From Glandiceps talaboti (Eukaryota > Hemichordata > Enteropneusta > Spengelidae): a stretch of 64,000 nt of DNA. The DNA lies in assembly GCF_964340395.1 (NCBI RefSeq), contig NC_135559.1:1959001-2023000 (forward strand), read 5' to 3'. The translations under genes were made by a program, and so were the position numbers. Each line of letters starts with the position of its first letter. The first letter of the stretch is position 1. Positions 1 to 23,225 of the stretch are shown here, piece by piece. Below the pieces are notes generated by a model. It ran no database searches. It saw only the letters and a list, made by a program, of their open reading frames with translations, and was not told the DNA's origin.

Positions 1-643
1 CCGATTTTAAGTAAACGCCAAGTTGAAGTTGTCCCTCAATTTGAGATTGTGGCTGTAGACCACACATAAATGTTTATAAAATAGGCAACAATTAATATTC
101 ATGTATCCTGCGTGCCTACGACCTTTAATGAAGATATCATGAATATTCATTGTTCAACCATTGCATAAACATTTCTGCTGACTCCCATGATGCAATGTGG
201 TTCACAGCATAGATCTCCAAATGAGGGACAACTTCTTCTTGCTGTTTCTCTGAAATCACATCTAATGTTAGGTAATGTGGAATCATAAAAACGACTCTCC
301 AGAACCCAAAGTGAATGAAAACGCCTTTATTTCCTGGAGTGGTAATAATAGTATAGAATAATTATAATAAAATATTTATATAGCGCCTAGTATCCATCAA
401 TGATGCTCACTGGCGCTTTACAATAGAAACTGTTACAGATAAGCTCTCTCAAAAAGGTATGTCTTTAGTCTTAATTTGAAAGTATAAATAATAATTTGAA
501 ATTTGAAAATTTGGTATTCCCTTTTTGACGAACAAATGTAAACACTTCGTTTACTTCAAAATTTTCATTTTATCAACGAATAGGACTTTGCGTGTCTATA
601 CTTGTTACATCAATGTTGCCTCATCATTCTTTTTTATTTTTAG
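1..643. other. Left-edge non-coding stretch, probably a TMEM256 intron
   Basis: No exon could be recognised here. The next exon (from 644) begins in phase 0 after an acceptor, so at least part of this stretch should be intron of the TMEM256-like gene, whose first exon lies off the left edge. It contains an imperfect inverted repeat at 25-235, described separately. Confidence 0.5.
25..235. repeat. Imperfect inverted repeat (fold-back or MITE-like)
   Basis: The left end GAAGTTGTCCCTC at 25-37 reappears inverted at 223-235. Further matched blocks lie inside each arm: the area around GACCACA pairs with the area around TGTGGTT, and AAATGTTTAT pairs with ATAAACATTT. The arms are diverged, so this looks like an old non-autonomous element. 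No convincing target-site duplication is visible. Confidence 0.45.
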
Positions 644-1490
644 GTTTTTGATACGGCTAAAAATTACCATTTTATTACCAGCCTAGCGATGCTTGCTGTT
701 CCTCTCTGTGGACAACCTTTCATTGTAAGTATCAGTTGGTTTGGAGATTCAGCAAGTATACTGTGACATCAAATATATTCGTACACATCAGATCACGTCA
801 ATGTATCAGCAGTCAACTCACAGTAAATGTATACATCCTTGTAGCAACACCTCTGTTGCTACAGTTGTGTTACAGTCATGTCTTTACTAACACATACCTG
901 TACCACTGGAATGTTACAGGGTATGCACAGCACCTGTTCCAGAAGCGAAATGTTATTTGGTGTTTACTTTTTAAATCAAAATATGAGTAGGGTAGTGATA
1001 ATTATTTCAAAGACATCCCTCAACTTGTAAACTGCCGTGCATTGAAACAGGTTGACGCTGAATCTGGATAAATATAGAAGCGTGTCCATTTTTGTACACA
1101 AATAAAATACTTATTAATTCATTATTAAGCAATAATATTAATAATAATAAACTTTATTGTAACCTTATCTATAATTTCAGATATCAGTACAATAAATACA
1201 ATACAATACAATACAATACAATACAATACAACACAATACAATACAATACAATACAATACAATACAATACAATACAATACAATGCAATGCAATGCAATGCA
1301 ATGCAATGCAATGCAATGCAATACAATACAATACAATACAATACAATACAATACAATACAATACAATACAATACAATACAATACAATAAAGTAAAAAGGA
1401 AAATACTTGTATTGACCACACACAAAAAAGAGTAATTTCACAATGTGAAAATCAACCGTGACAGCATATTGGTTATACAGATATATATTT

Positions 1491-1553
<63 letters not shown>

Positions 1554-1748
1554 TTTGTTTGTTTGTTTGTTTGTTTATTTATTTATTTACAGGCTGGCAG
1601 TCTTTTATCTGGCGGCATCGTCTTATTCTCAGGAACATGTTATCTAGATGCCCTCTATGGCATTGAGGGACCGAGGAAATATCCCGGGAAATACTCACCA
1701 CAAGGAGGCATTCTGCTTGTAGCTGGCTGGATTGCATTGGCATTGTAA
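644..1748 (+). CDS. TMEM256: TMEM256/DUF423-family small membrane protein, last two coding exons
   Basis: Exons are 644-724 (27 codons, phase 0 both ends, acceptor TTTTTAG, donor GTAAGT) and 1593-1748 (51 residues plus TAA). The first encodes VFDTAKNYHFITSLAMLAVP, matching the FDxANxxHFxHSLALLxVP block of TMEM256. The second starts AGSLLSGGIVLFSGTCYL, has a PQGG turn, and ends LLVAGWIALAL, which is the DUF423 signature of two hydrophobic helices. The family is a roughly 110-residue protein with several membrane helices and no well-established biochemical role. The N-terminal exon (helix 1) lies beyond the left edge. The intervening 868-bp intron is filled with AATAC and TTTA microsatellites, and the TTTA tract forms the pyrimidine-rich run just before the acceptor. 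Family assignment is firm; completeness is not. Confidence 0.82.
1196..1388. repeat. Pentanucleotide microsatellite (AATAC)n with AATGC block
   Basis: Uninterrupted 5-bp repeat in the TMEM256-like intron. A central run of AATGC variants (about 1281-1320) is flanked on both sides by AATAC. The long Tyr/Cys/Ile-rich reading frames here are artefacts of the repeat. Confidence 0.95.
1487..1590. repeat. (TTTA)n microsatellite with internal TTTG units
   Basis: Tetranucleotide tract ending two bases before the last TMEM256-like exon, where it takes the place of the polypyrimidine tract. A short TTTG run at about 1555-1577 interrupts it. Confidence 0.95.
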
Positions 1749-2155
1749 TTGGCATGTAGATAGATGCAGTTGTAGCATCGCAGTAGATCATCGACGAATG
1801 GATATAGTGTTCAAACATTGCTCTGCCGAGAAGTGTGTGACGTGGACGAAACTTAGCAAGTCAGTTGTCTATAACACAATTATAATGGCATGTTAATGGA
1901 GAATGGTTATGCTATAGTCGAACTAGCTTACATACAATATGAGAACATACCCAGTAACATGTCAAAGTGAGTGAGTACACTTCGTGCCAAGGACATAAAT
2001 GTCAAGACCAGTGTACTATTCATCTAATATAGATTCTGTGCTTTCAGCAAAGGCATGGGGCCCAAAATGGTATAGTACCAACAATCATTCATGGACTAGC
2101 AAGGGCATTGACCGGACCGAGGCTGACTATCAAACCATAGGCTTATACTGTGATT

Positions 2156-2259
2156 AGACTGTAAGATACGTCGTGACGTTCCGCCCTCACCGGCCTCCTA
2201 TCACTGGGAGGGGATGGTCGATGTGTGAGGGCGCCCCGTCACGGGGTAACTGACAGACT
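2156..2259 (+). mobile_element. MITE with TIRs and imperfect 11-bp target duplication, copy 1
   Basis: This 104-bp element begins AGACTGTAAGATACGTCGTG and ends, inverted, AGTCTGTCAGTTACCCCGTG. The core is GC-rich (CGCCCTCACCGGCCTCCT). A second copy at 37501-37606 lies in the opposite orientation. The 11 bases before it (ATACTGTGATT) and after it (ATACTATGACC) match at 8 of 11 positions, as an aged target-site duplication would. TSDs of 9-11 bp are typical of Mutator-like transposons. No transposase is present. Confidence 0.65.
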
Positions 2260-2846
2260 ATACTATGACCTGACGTTGAACTAATCATTTTGTTAAATGA
2301 AATCGGATATTAACAATTTCGGATATGTACTGCTGATGTCAATGTAGCAGTGGTGTCGACGGTGGATCAATGGATTCTTTATTATTCTACGATTCAAATA
2401 TATGCGATGAATTTCATTGAGTTTTCGTTATCAAGTATGGACGTAGAAACTTGGTGAACTCAGAGACAGTGAAGAGGACAATTTACTGGGTATAATATTA
2501 GAAATATTATGTCCGTACCATTCACATGCATGTCTCATTAAAAAAACATGACATTTACATTCAACACTCGTCACTAGAGAAATTGTTATAAATAATGTTC
2601 ACAATACTATCAACTGGTATACAAACATGAAAATTCCCGAGGGAACATACATGTAAGTAAGTTATTGTATTCCCACCTGTACAAAGACAACCAATTCACG
2701 CCGTGTCAGCTATTTGTATATCGATATCGTTGTATAACTTCGTACATGTAATATTGTGGAGATTTCAATGTATCATACATATATCATGACAATCACCTTT
2801 AATAATGTGCATTTGTATTTGATTGTTGAATTATTTGAAACGGACA

Positions 2847-2985
2847 ATCGATTTCGAACATTGGAGTAATGACCGTCCTGTCAGTGACCGATCGCGAGGC
2901 GAAGGGCTATTTGTTTCACAAATAGCCCTTCGCCTCGCCATCGGTCACTGACAGGACGGTCATTACTCCAATGTTCGAAATCGAT
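2847..2985. repeat. Near-perfect 67-bp palindrome (hairpin)
   Basis: Arms 2847-2913 and 2919-2985 are inverse complements with a single mismatch in the CTCGCGATCGG versus CTCGCCATCGG area. They are separated by the 5-base loop TTTCA. No open frame is present. Such low divergence suggests recent origin or ongoing arm correction. Confidence 0.85.
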
Positions 2986-4068
2986 GTTAGCTGACTTGAT
3001 CAGAAGCTCAAAGATAATCTACTAAATTCCCCTTGCTAATAAGGTCAATGAACACGTGATTTATCTATAAATAGATCATAGATAGAAAATCGATGTCAGA
3101 CAGCCAAATTGCCAAGGACTATATGTTACAACCCCAATACACAGGCGTTTGTGTCTCTAGGGATGGGATGGTAATCCGCCGTACATGAGGAGGGCTGATC
3201 ACCACCAAAACCGTAGGAGGTACATACGCTAACATCATGAAATTGATATATCTATGGATTAGCTGTTATATCACCATCTATCATCATCTCTTGCCATGTG
3301 GAAGTATATATGGATAGAATTAGAAATACAGATTGATTTTTGCGGAGAAAATTTTCATTTGGTTAATTTACCGAAACATTAGAGGTAAAATGACAACATT
3401 GACAAACGCACTACTTTTCTCGTAGTAGGACCTTTGTGTATTCTGAGTATTTGTGAGCCTGTACTGAGTGAAGTAATCTAATTTTGCATGGCTTTACAAT
3501 TTTAAGCTGAATAAATATCAGAATGATTTTTCTAGTTTATAATGTGTATACTATCGTGTTTTGTATATTTATCATATTATTATTATTTCATTTGTTTTTT
3601 AGTTTGTTTTGTTTTTCTTTTTTTATTGGGGGGGGTGATCAATCGACTTAATCAGCTGTGCTAAAATTACGAACACTCTTTTAGTATCTTCGACTTTCCG
3701 GCTAATATCGTTTAGTCTATTTACACAAAATATTAACAAATATATTGAATAACCATGATCTAAATTTATATATATTACAAAAAAATTACACTCCAATATT
3801 TTCAGAGCTGACTCAGTGTGATTGGACTCTATTACCTAAACTCAATCTGAATCCGAGTCCCAAAATAAATATATCGACTTTTAATTTCATCGGAAAAATA
3901 TATCACAGCACTGAACAGAACAACGATAAAGCACTCAATGTTTCTTCAAGACAAATACTTAAGAACTGGTGGCAGATGTTTCTAGTATAATAACGCCACT
4001 GTAAGAAACAATTACCAAAATGAACGTTAGTTGTCACTTTACAATCATGATGATATTATTTGAACAAA

Positions 4069-4262
4069 ATTTGACAGTTACATTTATAAGATAATATCTA
4101 CTTTTACAGCACAGTCAGGGGTCCTCCTGTGTGTGGGGGTGGGGTGGGTATCATCAACACGATTTGACAGTTACATTTCTAAGGTAATATCTACTTTTAC
4201 AGTACAGTCAGGGGTCCTTCTGTTTGTGTGGGGTGGTGGGTGGGGTGGGTACCATCAACACG
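4069..4262. repeat. Two-copy tandem duplication, about 93-100 bp units
   Basis: Units 4069-4161 and 4162-4262 share ATTTGACAGTTACATTT, AATATCTACTTTTACAG, CAGTCAGGGGTCC and a G-rich GGGGTGGGT run. They differ by substitutions and by an indel in the G-rich part. Confidence 0.8.
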
Positions 4263-4672
4263 AAAATAAGCATGTCAAGATATTCAATTAAGGATCCACA
4301 AGATAACTTATAGGTGATGAAAGTCAATTTGATTTCAAAGTACTATTTTCATTGTGATTTATATAACGAAAAGAGAACCGGCAAAATCAGTGGAAAAATT
4401 TCACTGTACATGTATAAAACTACATGTTATGTAAGTGTGTATTTTTGGATGATAAAGGGCTTTGCCATATTCTTTATTGTACATCATAGTATTCATACAT
4501 TCTGATAAATGACAATAGATTAATACATAACATGTGCTTGTAGAACAAATTCTTTCAATTGAACCTGACTTAATAGAGTACAGATAGGTATGTAGGTAGG
4601 CGGCTAAAATCAAATACCAAGTAAATACCGGCACAGCAAAACACTACAGTGACAATATACAGCGTTTACACT

Positions 4673-6954
4673 ATGTCAACGAAACTGGCCGACGGAGAGG
4701 TAAGAGTTTTTGTAGCTAGCTACACTCTAAACGTTTTGACGCTATAGGAGGCGTCGCAAATGTTCAGTTTGGTCTGGTTTCCTGAACACATGCATTCTGT
4801 GTACTTGCTCTGAACACATACTCTCTGTTCAAAACGTGTTACAGTGTGCAAAAGCACCAACAGCGCTCTAATTCATATCAGTTTGAACATATGTGTTCAA
4901 ATAAAGACACTATATGTTCTAAATCTGTTCTAAATGTTCTAAACATGTGTTCTAATGCTCTTACTGAACACATGCACTGCATTCAAAACAGTGTTCTAGT
5001 ATGTATCCAATATAGACTGAACATACGACTTTAGAGAGTAGATATGTATGGTAAAATATTTATAACACTGTATGTTTATAATGTATATATATATATATAG
5101 TATTTTATTTGCCACAAACTCAAAATCATATCAATATAACAAGAGAAAAAGTAATCATGTGTCAATAGATCCCTTTAATACAACAGATCAGTGGCCAAGC
5201 TTCTGACAACTCCAAGTACACGTACACCCCTCAGTAGTATCGAGAAATTACTCCTGTAATAGATAGAAATATTATGTTTGATTGACGAATTTGCTGTGAA
5301 ATTGGTTTCATAAAGCTAACTTATTCTAAGAATTGCAAAGTCAATGCAACTTAGTATGTAATTTTAATACAATAGCATTCCTTGGTAGTATCATGGCTGC
5401 TATTGTTTTCCACATTTCATTTGCTACTAAATGAGGCAGAGGTCATTTTATTGTAATTTTAGTGAGGCCTCACAAAAGAGAGAACACTTATCAATTACGT
5501 GATAAGAATTTGCTATCGAACTTTTTGAAATAGAAAATTGACTGTCATCGTTAGTGTTTTGTCTAAAAAAAATGTTTGTTCATTTAGGTAATTAATGATG
5601 TCGCTGGGTATGTACGAGTTAACGATGTAACAACACCTGTCAATACCGACCAGTCAGATGTGCATGTTCCCGAGAACGATACGAAAACAACGTCACCCCA
5701 GAGGAGAGCCAGCGAAATTTCCACAGTGACTTTGGATTCCACTCCTGCTAGCACACCTCACTATGGTGACGCCTCACCTTACCCCACCACTACGACCAAT
5801 ACAACGAGTGAAGATACCCCATTTCCCAACCTAGTAGTTCATGCTGGTACTACAGGATCAACTACCACTACCGACACCGAGGCTACCACCGTTCCTAATA
5901 ATGATATTACTGCTGGTGCTACTACTGGCATCCCCACTGATGATGTTGATGATAATATCAGATCAAGTCCTAACACTACTCTAGATCCTACTGGCACTAC
6001 ACCTGAAACTATAAGTGTCGACGCCAAACCTGATTCAACAATATCTACCGATAATGATGATACCATGGACATTACGGAGAGTGATGAAACCACCATTACA
6101 ACTATAGTTCGTAAGGGCACCACAAAGCGGACTATAATCATCGAAAATAAACCTATCACTCCGACACCTTCGTATGATTCCCCCATCACTACAACTACCA
6201 GTGTTGCTGATTCTCTAACTGACATCGATGGTACAACCGCGGACATTCCTGTAGATACTACAACTAATCCCTCCATCACTACAAGTACCACTACAGACCA
6301 AGCAACTGAAAGTGTTGCCGGTTCTCTAAGTGATATCGATGGTTTAACCGCGGACGTTCCTGTAGATGCTTCAACTACAATCGATGATGAAGGACCATGC
6401 GTAAATCACGTGACTACTACAACCACTACAACTCCTACCTGTAACATTACCCCAAGCAAGGATGTACTTGGATATCTCGAGGCTGATAATCAGTATAACA
6501 TGTCTCGGCAGAAGAGATTTTCTCTCACCTACAAGTTAATATATGTGATTGTTCTTTTTTTCTGTCTACTTCTTATCGTTATACTATTCGCATTGGCAGG
6601 TACGTGCAACTACATATGTCCTCTATCTATTTTGGCCCCATTATGTATTTTATGGGTACTAATTATGTATAGTTATTCAATACAGTAATTCATTGCATTA
6701 AATTGCTCTAAATTTAGAACACTCTCTGGATACTCCAAAAATGAAGAGTTTAACGTTTAACTAGCAATGAAATCATAAGGTATCACTGGCAAGAACTTTC
6801 GAAAATCAATCAAAGAAAGAAATTCTCATGGAAAAGTGGACTCCTTGTTTGAGTTACTACTTTGTATGTATGTATGTATGTATGTATGTATGTATGTATG
6901 TATGTATGTATGTATGTATGTATGTATGTATGTATGTATGTATGTATGTATGTA

Positions 6955-6990
<36 letters not shown>

Positions 6991-7865
6991 TATATGTATG
7001 TATGTATGAATGAATGAATGAATGAATGAATGAATGAATGAATAAATGAATGAATGAATGAATGAATGAATGCACATACTACGGCAAATTTAGCTTTCCA
7101 CGTCTTTGATGGTAAATTAATTTCACACGCCCTAACCAGTCAAACTGTTTGTATATCTTTACAAATATCTGTTATAATCTTTCATTTCCTTTTAACTTAC
7201 CAACGTTTTAAACACTTTTTTATACAGTTAACTGGGGTGACGAAAAGACAATTAACAGGTAAGTAGTGGGTGGCAGCGGCTGATATGAATCAAATTATGA
7301 TGACGAATAATCATGATGGTGCTAGTATTGCTTTGACTATTTCACAATGTCTCTATACCTTGTTACTTTTCCACACCACAAACCTAAGTTACATCCCAGG
7401 GGTACTAATGGTAAGGGTATATATACATATGCATCGCAGTTTTGACCTCCGTTTCACTCATGTAAACTTTTTACTCCCGATTTTTTTTAAAGTTGGACCT
7501 CCTATTTGAAAGCATGTACGAGCTTCGACACCATATTTTTGACAACTGTGGTTTCCAAGTTGCGGATTTTCGAAATTGTCCGAGATTTTTCATAATTTAT
7601 GCTTGCTGAAGACTAGTATTTTTCTTCACTCAGTCGATAAGATACTCGTGACCTAAGGGTTTTGTCAATGCTCGTCTAGTGACTCCTAGTGACAAGGCCC
7701 CTTAGGTCACTCAGTACTTTCTTTGTAACATTGCGGAATAATATCTAATTGTTTAGTAATGTTATATATATATATATTTCTTTCTTTCTTTGTTTTGTTT
7801 GTTATAGTGGTGGACAGACAACATTTAACTTGCAAACCTCTATCGAAGGGAATGGACCAATATAA
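4673..7865 (+). CDS. Thr/Ser/Asp-rich single-pass membrane protein with a sulfatase-like juxtamembrane stalk
   Basis: Four exons join in frame: 4673-4699 (ATG, nine residues MSTKLADGE, donor GTAAGA), 5588-6599 (acceptor TTCATTTAG, donor GTACGT), 7228-7258 and 7808-7865 (TAA at 7863-7865), giving 375 aa. Residues 10 to about 300 are low-complexity Thr/Ser/Asp/Pro with two near-identical blocks (SVADSLTDIDGTTADIPVD and SVAGSLSDIDGLTADVPVD). A basic run RQKRF precedes one strong transmembrane helix of about 22 residues (IYVIVLFFCLLLIVILFALA). The following short exon encodes VNWGDEKTIN, which matches VDWGEEKVT just after the anchor of the sulfatase at 9.9-21.7 kb, at the same phase-1 junction. 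No signal peptide is evident and the basic side of the helix is N-terminal, so the Thr-rich part may be cytoplasmic. I do not recognise the family. The last exon is the weakest call; a longer alternative frame there ends at 8112. Confidence 0.6.
4720..5041. mobile_element. MITE-like element rich in GAACA/TGTTC motifs
   Basis: The ends CTACACTCTAAA (4720-4731) and, inverted, CTACTCTCTAAA (5030-5041) match at 11 of 12 positions. The interior is packed with GAACA and TGTTC words on both strands, for example TGTTCTAAATCTGTTCTAAA and CTGAACACATGCA. It begins about 20 bases after the donor of the first exon of the Thr-rich gene. No open frame of note. Confidence 0.45.
6863..7071. repeat. (TATG)n then (AATG)n compound microsatellite
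   Basis: Tetranucleotide array inside the third intron region of the Thr-rich gene (6600-7227). TATG units switch to AATG units at about 7006. Confidence 0.95.
7648..7710. repeat. Short inverted repeat, about 19-bp arms
   Basis: GTGACCTAAGGGTTTTGTC at 7648-7666 pairs with GACAAGGCCCCTTAGGTCAC at 7691-7710 with small imperfections, leaving a loop of about 24 bases. It is intronic in the Thr-rich gene. Confidence 0.6.
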
Positions 7866-9744
7866 CGATTATCTTGCAGCCGAAAGAGAAAGTTTACGAA
7901 CTACAAAAACACTCGTCAAACTAAAATACTGTTATGCTGCGTGCTTGACGCCCTCTGTGTCCATTTTTTCATTAACACTAAATCACAAAGTGGTATACTA
8001 TAAGTCCAGACATAATGATGGAATCCACCTATCTAGGGAGATAATGATGAAAACACCCATTCCAGAATTCGAATTTAAACTGGGTAACATTTTCGCTCCG
8101 AAAGTATTATGATTATTATGATATGATTATGTGAAGAGCTTTGAGCGGTCATATATGTTTTACTTTTAAAGTATTGACATATTTATAATGTAGTCAATTT
8201 TCATTATTATTCGAGTATTTGTCCAAAAACTTGATTGAACTGGTGTGAGAAGTAAGTTATTTCTATAACCAGACCTACCAATTTCATTTAGTTTGTTTTA
8301 GTTTGTATATTTTACTCCAATATTTCTTCTTAATTTATGCTATTGTTTGCTATACATTTTATATTTACCTGTTATTATATGGTAGTTAAATGTATTATAT
8401 TTATATTACATTAATGTCATGGTAACCACACACATGTCAATCATTTTGATAATTTGTTAATCTATATGTTAAACAATAAATTATTCAGAACTGATTGTCA
8501 GAGTATTTTTATTACTTCATGCCTGTATCAAAACACTTCAACTGATTTTAATTACGATGTATGTTGATAACCAACATGAACATGTTGTTAATTTTCGTTT
8601 CGGTAATCCTATGCGAATAAATCTGGCTTGGGGAAGAGACTACACTGTCCTGGCTGTGCACTGTACGTGTAGTACTCGGACTGGAAAAGTTATTATATCG
8701 AATATGATTTCAATCGCAGGGAAAGCGCCGGTCAATCGTTTGCAGCAATCAGTAAAGTGGGTTTAAGGTCTGCTGTGTGGTCTTGTTTATTCATTTGAAT
8801 TGCTGTGACGTAACGTAATGCTATTGGCAACAATTAGGTTAGTTTCAGTAATAGAGCATAGTAATAGAAGAAGTTTAGGTTCTATAACGGATATTTAACT
8901 AGCGCCCTCTTTGGCATTTGAACACAAATAATCGTTTCTGGTAAAGTTGAAATGCTCTGGAAAAATTCGGATCTTTGCATGAACAGAATGATGATTCATT
9001 AATTACAATAGGGTAGACGTAACTATCTAACCTTTAACCTTCGTTTTTGAGAAAGGGTTATTGCTTGAAACGTGATGGGAACTTTCCTTCTTAGAAAGCT
9101 ATTCGACCTACGTTTGTACACCTCATTTAATACAGTATTAGCAGTATTTATTTATTCACTGTATACTTCTTTGATATGTGTTGGTGTAGACACTTGAATC
9201 GTACCCCATGTACAAAACAAAATCGTTGAAAAGTGACTGATAGAATTAAACAATGCAGGTATATGCACAACAAAACAAATGACATTGAGTAGCCAACTTG
9301 TACTTTGCACATTAATTTGATATTTATTTGAAACATAACAAAAACACTTTGAAAATGCTATTCAATAATTATAACACAATACTCAAAGCCGCCAATAAAC
9401 CCTCTGTATACGTGTGTGAACAGCTGTGAGGCAGATAATACCTAGCATTATAATCAAACTTGACTCAAACACAAAATTCTTTATTGTAAGGACTTTCTTT
9501 TATTGGTAAAATTTGGATCAAACGTTAGAAAACGTGAATTTGTTCTTTTTTAGATTCCTGACGTAGGTCCTTTGTACAGAGCCGAAACTTACAAATACAA
9601 GTCTATTGACTATAGCATGATCTGATATTTGTGCCAGGATTGATTGAAATCAACCCACGCACTTCTAAGATACAGGTGATAACGGAAAGACGCACGCACG
9701 GGGACTATAAATGTTTTTAATTCAACTTCATTGGGAGCAAGTTC
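7866..9744. other. Intergenic stretch between convergent genes
   Basis: AT-rich DNA between the 3' ends of the Thr-rich gene (+) and the sulfatase gene (-). The left part should be 3' UTR of the Thr-rich gene (AATAAA at 8475-8480). Open frames of 62-69 codons here show no family resemblance and no splice context. Confidence 0.6.
8475..8480 (+). terminator. Possible polyadenylation signal of the Thr-rich gene
   Basis: AATAAA on the + strand, about 610 bases after the proposed stop codon. It was chosen only because it is the first canonical hexamer I noticed downstream. Confidence 0.3.
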
Positions 9745-9750
9745 TTTATT
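9745..9750 (-). terminator. Possible polyadenylation signal of the sulfatase gene
   Basis: TTTATT on the + strand is AATAAA on the gene strand, about 130 bases past the sulfatase stop codon. Confidence 0.5.
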
Positions 9751-9879
9751 TTATATTGAACTCGTCATTAGATTGTCTGAATCATTTGCAGGAAAGGTTT
9801 GTTGTAGTGTTGCAAGGAGCAATGTATATAAGAGAAACATAACTGTACAGTTACTGGGGCTTTGATTCTTTCGTATAAC

Positions 9880-21732
<11,853 letters not shown>

Positions 21733-22136
21733 TTCTCCACAAACAAATCGAAATATATGTAGCCTGCGATGTCTGCTTCAGAAATCATTGGCATAAAATG
21801 ACGTCTATCACGTGACCAAACTAGTTAACGTTTAACTGTATTCAAACTTACCTATGATTTATATAATGTAGTGAAAACATTGGACAGTAGAGGGCAGTAC
21901 TCATATAGATGAGAGATTTTAATATATCATAACTTGCAAAGTAGTTGCTTCATTTACAGCTGATATACCAAAAACATTAATCATACAACCAGAGGGAAAA
22001 TTATGTATACTATATTCCATATAATTTCTTAAGAGAATAGATGCTGATTGTATATAACATTCTCATGACAAGTATGAGCTTTTTAATCGAAGTTCAAACA
22101 CGTAGAAGAATACTGTCTAACCGTAGACAACAAGTA

Positions 22137-22446
22137 CACGCACACACACACCCATCCATCCATCCATCCATCCATCCATACATACATACATACATACATA
22201 CATACATACATCCATCCATCCATCCATCCATCCATCCATCCATCCATCCATGCATGCATGCATGCATACATACATACATACATACATACATACATACATA
22301 CATACGTCCATCCACCCATCCATCCATCCATCCATCCATCCATCCATCCATCCATACATACATACATACATACATACATACATACATACATACATACATA
22401 CATACATACATACATACATACATACATACATACATACATACATACA
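22137..22446. repeat. Compound CA/CATC/CATA/CATG microsatellite
   Basis: Blocks run CA, CATC, CATA, CATC, CATG, CATA, CATC, CATA. The final CATA block abuts the start of duplicated copy A, and a CATA tract also marks the copy A/copy B joint at 27693-27735. Confidence 0.95.
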
Positions 22447-23160
22447 GTCATTTCATATGGCAATACATATCAACGGTCATCACCAATGCAAAGGTTGTTG
22501 AACTACTCAAACTTTTCATCACCAAAAGTTTCAAATCTCGCCATTGAGAGGAACACTGGTGGTATTTACAATAGTCAGCTGTACCTCAATGAGACACTTT
22601 CGTTTCTGGCATATGTCCTATTAACAAGTATGTTGCCGTCAAGCATCTAATTTCGTCAGATATCGCCGAATTATAGACACACAGTTCCAACCTCTGAAGC
22701 TGTATTCGTATCGAGAGGTCACCAAAAGTACGGATAAATCATAGATGGAGGCGGGTTCCATCTTATAAACGAAGAAGACTGCGAGGAGAATTAATGATAT
22801 CGCACTGTCTATATGTTTAATCACAGATGTAAATTCCACAACTTTATGATATAAATTGTTTTTCATTTTTACGTGCTGAAATTAACGTCCACAGCAATCA
22901 CCATGACATGACAGAATAATGTTATCTAGATATAATAATCGTTCAAAGGTACACATTCCTACATATACATGATACATGATATACCTACAAGTGTTTACTT
23001 ACATTATCAATACTTGCCCAAAGTCTTTCATAATTTTGACATCATAAGTCGTAATCAGTCAGTAATGTCGAGACGTCACGTGGATCAGAAGTATGATCCT
23101 GCTGCACTGACGTTATCGTATTCAGGCGATTTTCCAAGTAGACGTCGTTGACTAGAGTTC

Positions 23161-23220
23161 TGTTTGTTTGTTTGTTTGTTTGTTTGTTTGTTTGTTTGTT
23201 TGTTTGTTTGTTTGTTTGTT
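23161..23220. repeat. (TTTG)n microsatellite, copy A
   Basis: About 15 units directly before the ATG of the orphan anchor exon; copy B has about nine (28491-28527). Confidence 0.95.
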
Positions 23221-23225
23221 GAGAA

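Larger units (their letters stand above)
1749..4672. other. 3' flank of TMEM256 and intergenic DNA
   Basis: I find no supportable exon. The stretch contains the 3' UTR of the TMEM256-like gene with an unmapped end, a MITE at 2156-2259, a near-perfect palindrome at 2847-2985, and a two-copy tandem repeat at 4069-4262. A possible AATAAA lies near 3509. Confidence 0.6.
21733..23225. other. Intergenic stretch between the sulfatase and the first orphan anchor exon
   Basis: Head-to-head arrangement: the sulfatase starts leftwards at 21732 and the anchor-exon copy starts rightwards at 23226, so this stretch should hold promoters for both. It contains a compound microsatellite (22137-22446), the start of the duplicated block (22457) and a TTTG tract just before 23226. 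No TATA box could be assigned with confidence. Confidence 0.5.

Noticed and set aside
3400-4000. 81-codon frame at 3745-3990 as an exon of the Thr-rich gene
   Set aside because: No splice sites fit and the first coding exon at 4673-4699 already joins in frame to 5588.
5839-6291. 150-codon minus-strand frame rich in Val/Ser
   Set aside because: Antisense shadow of the Thr-rich exon (ACT/ACC codons read backwards).
7759-8112. 117-codon frame as the final exon of the Thr-rich gene
   Set aside because: The phase of the preceding exon puts translation in another frame that stops at 7865. It remains a possibility if exon 7228-7258 is skipped or extended.
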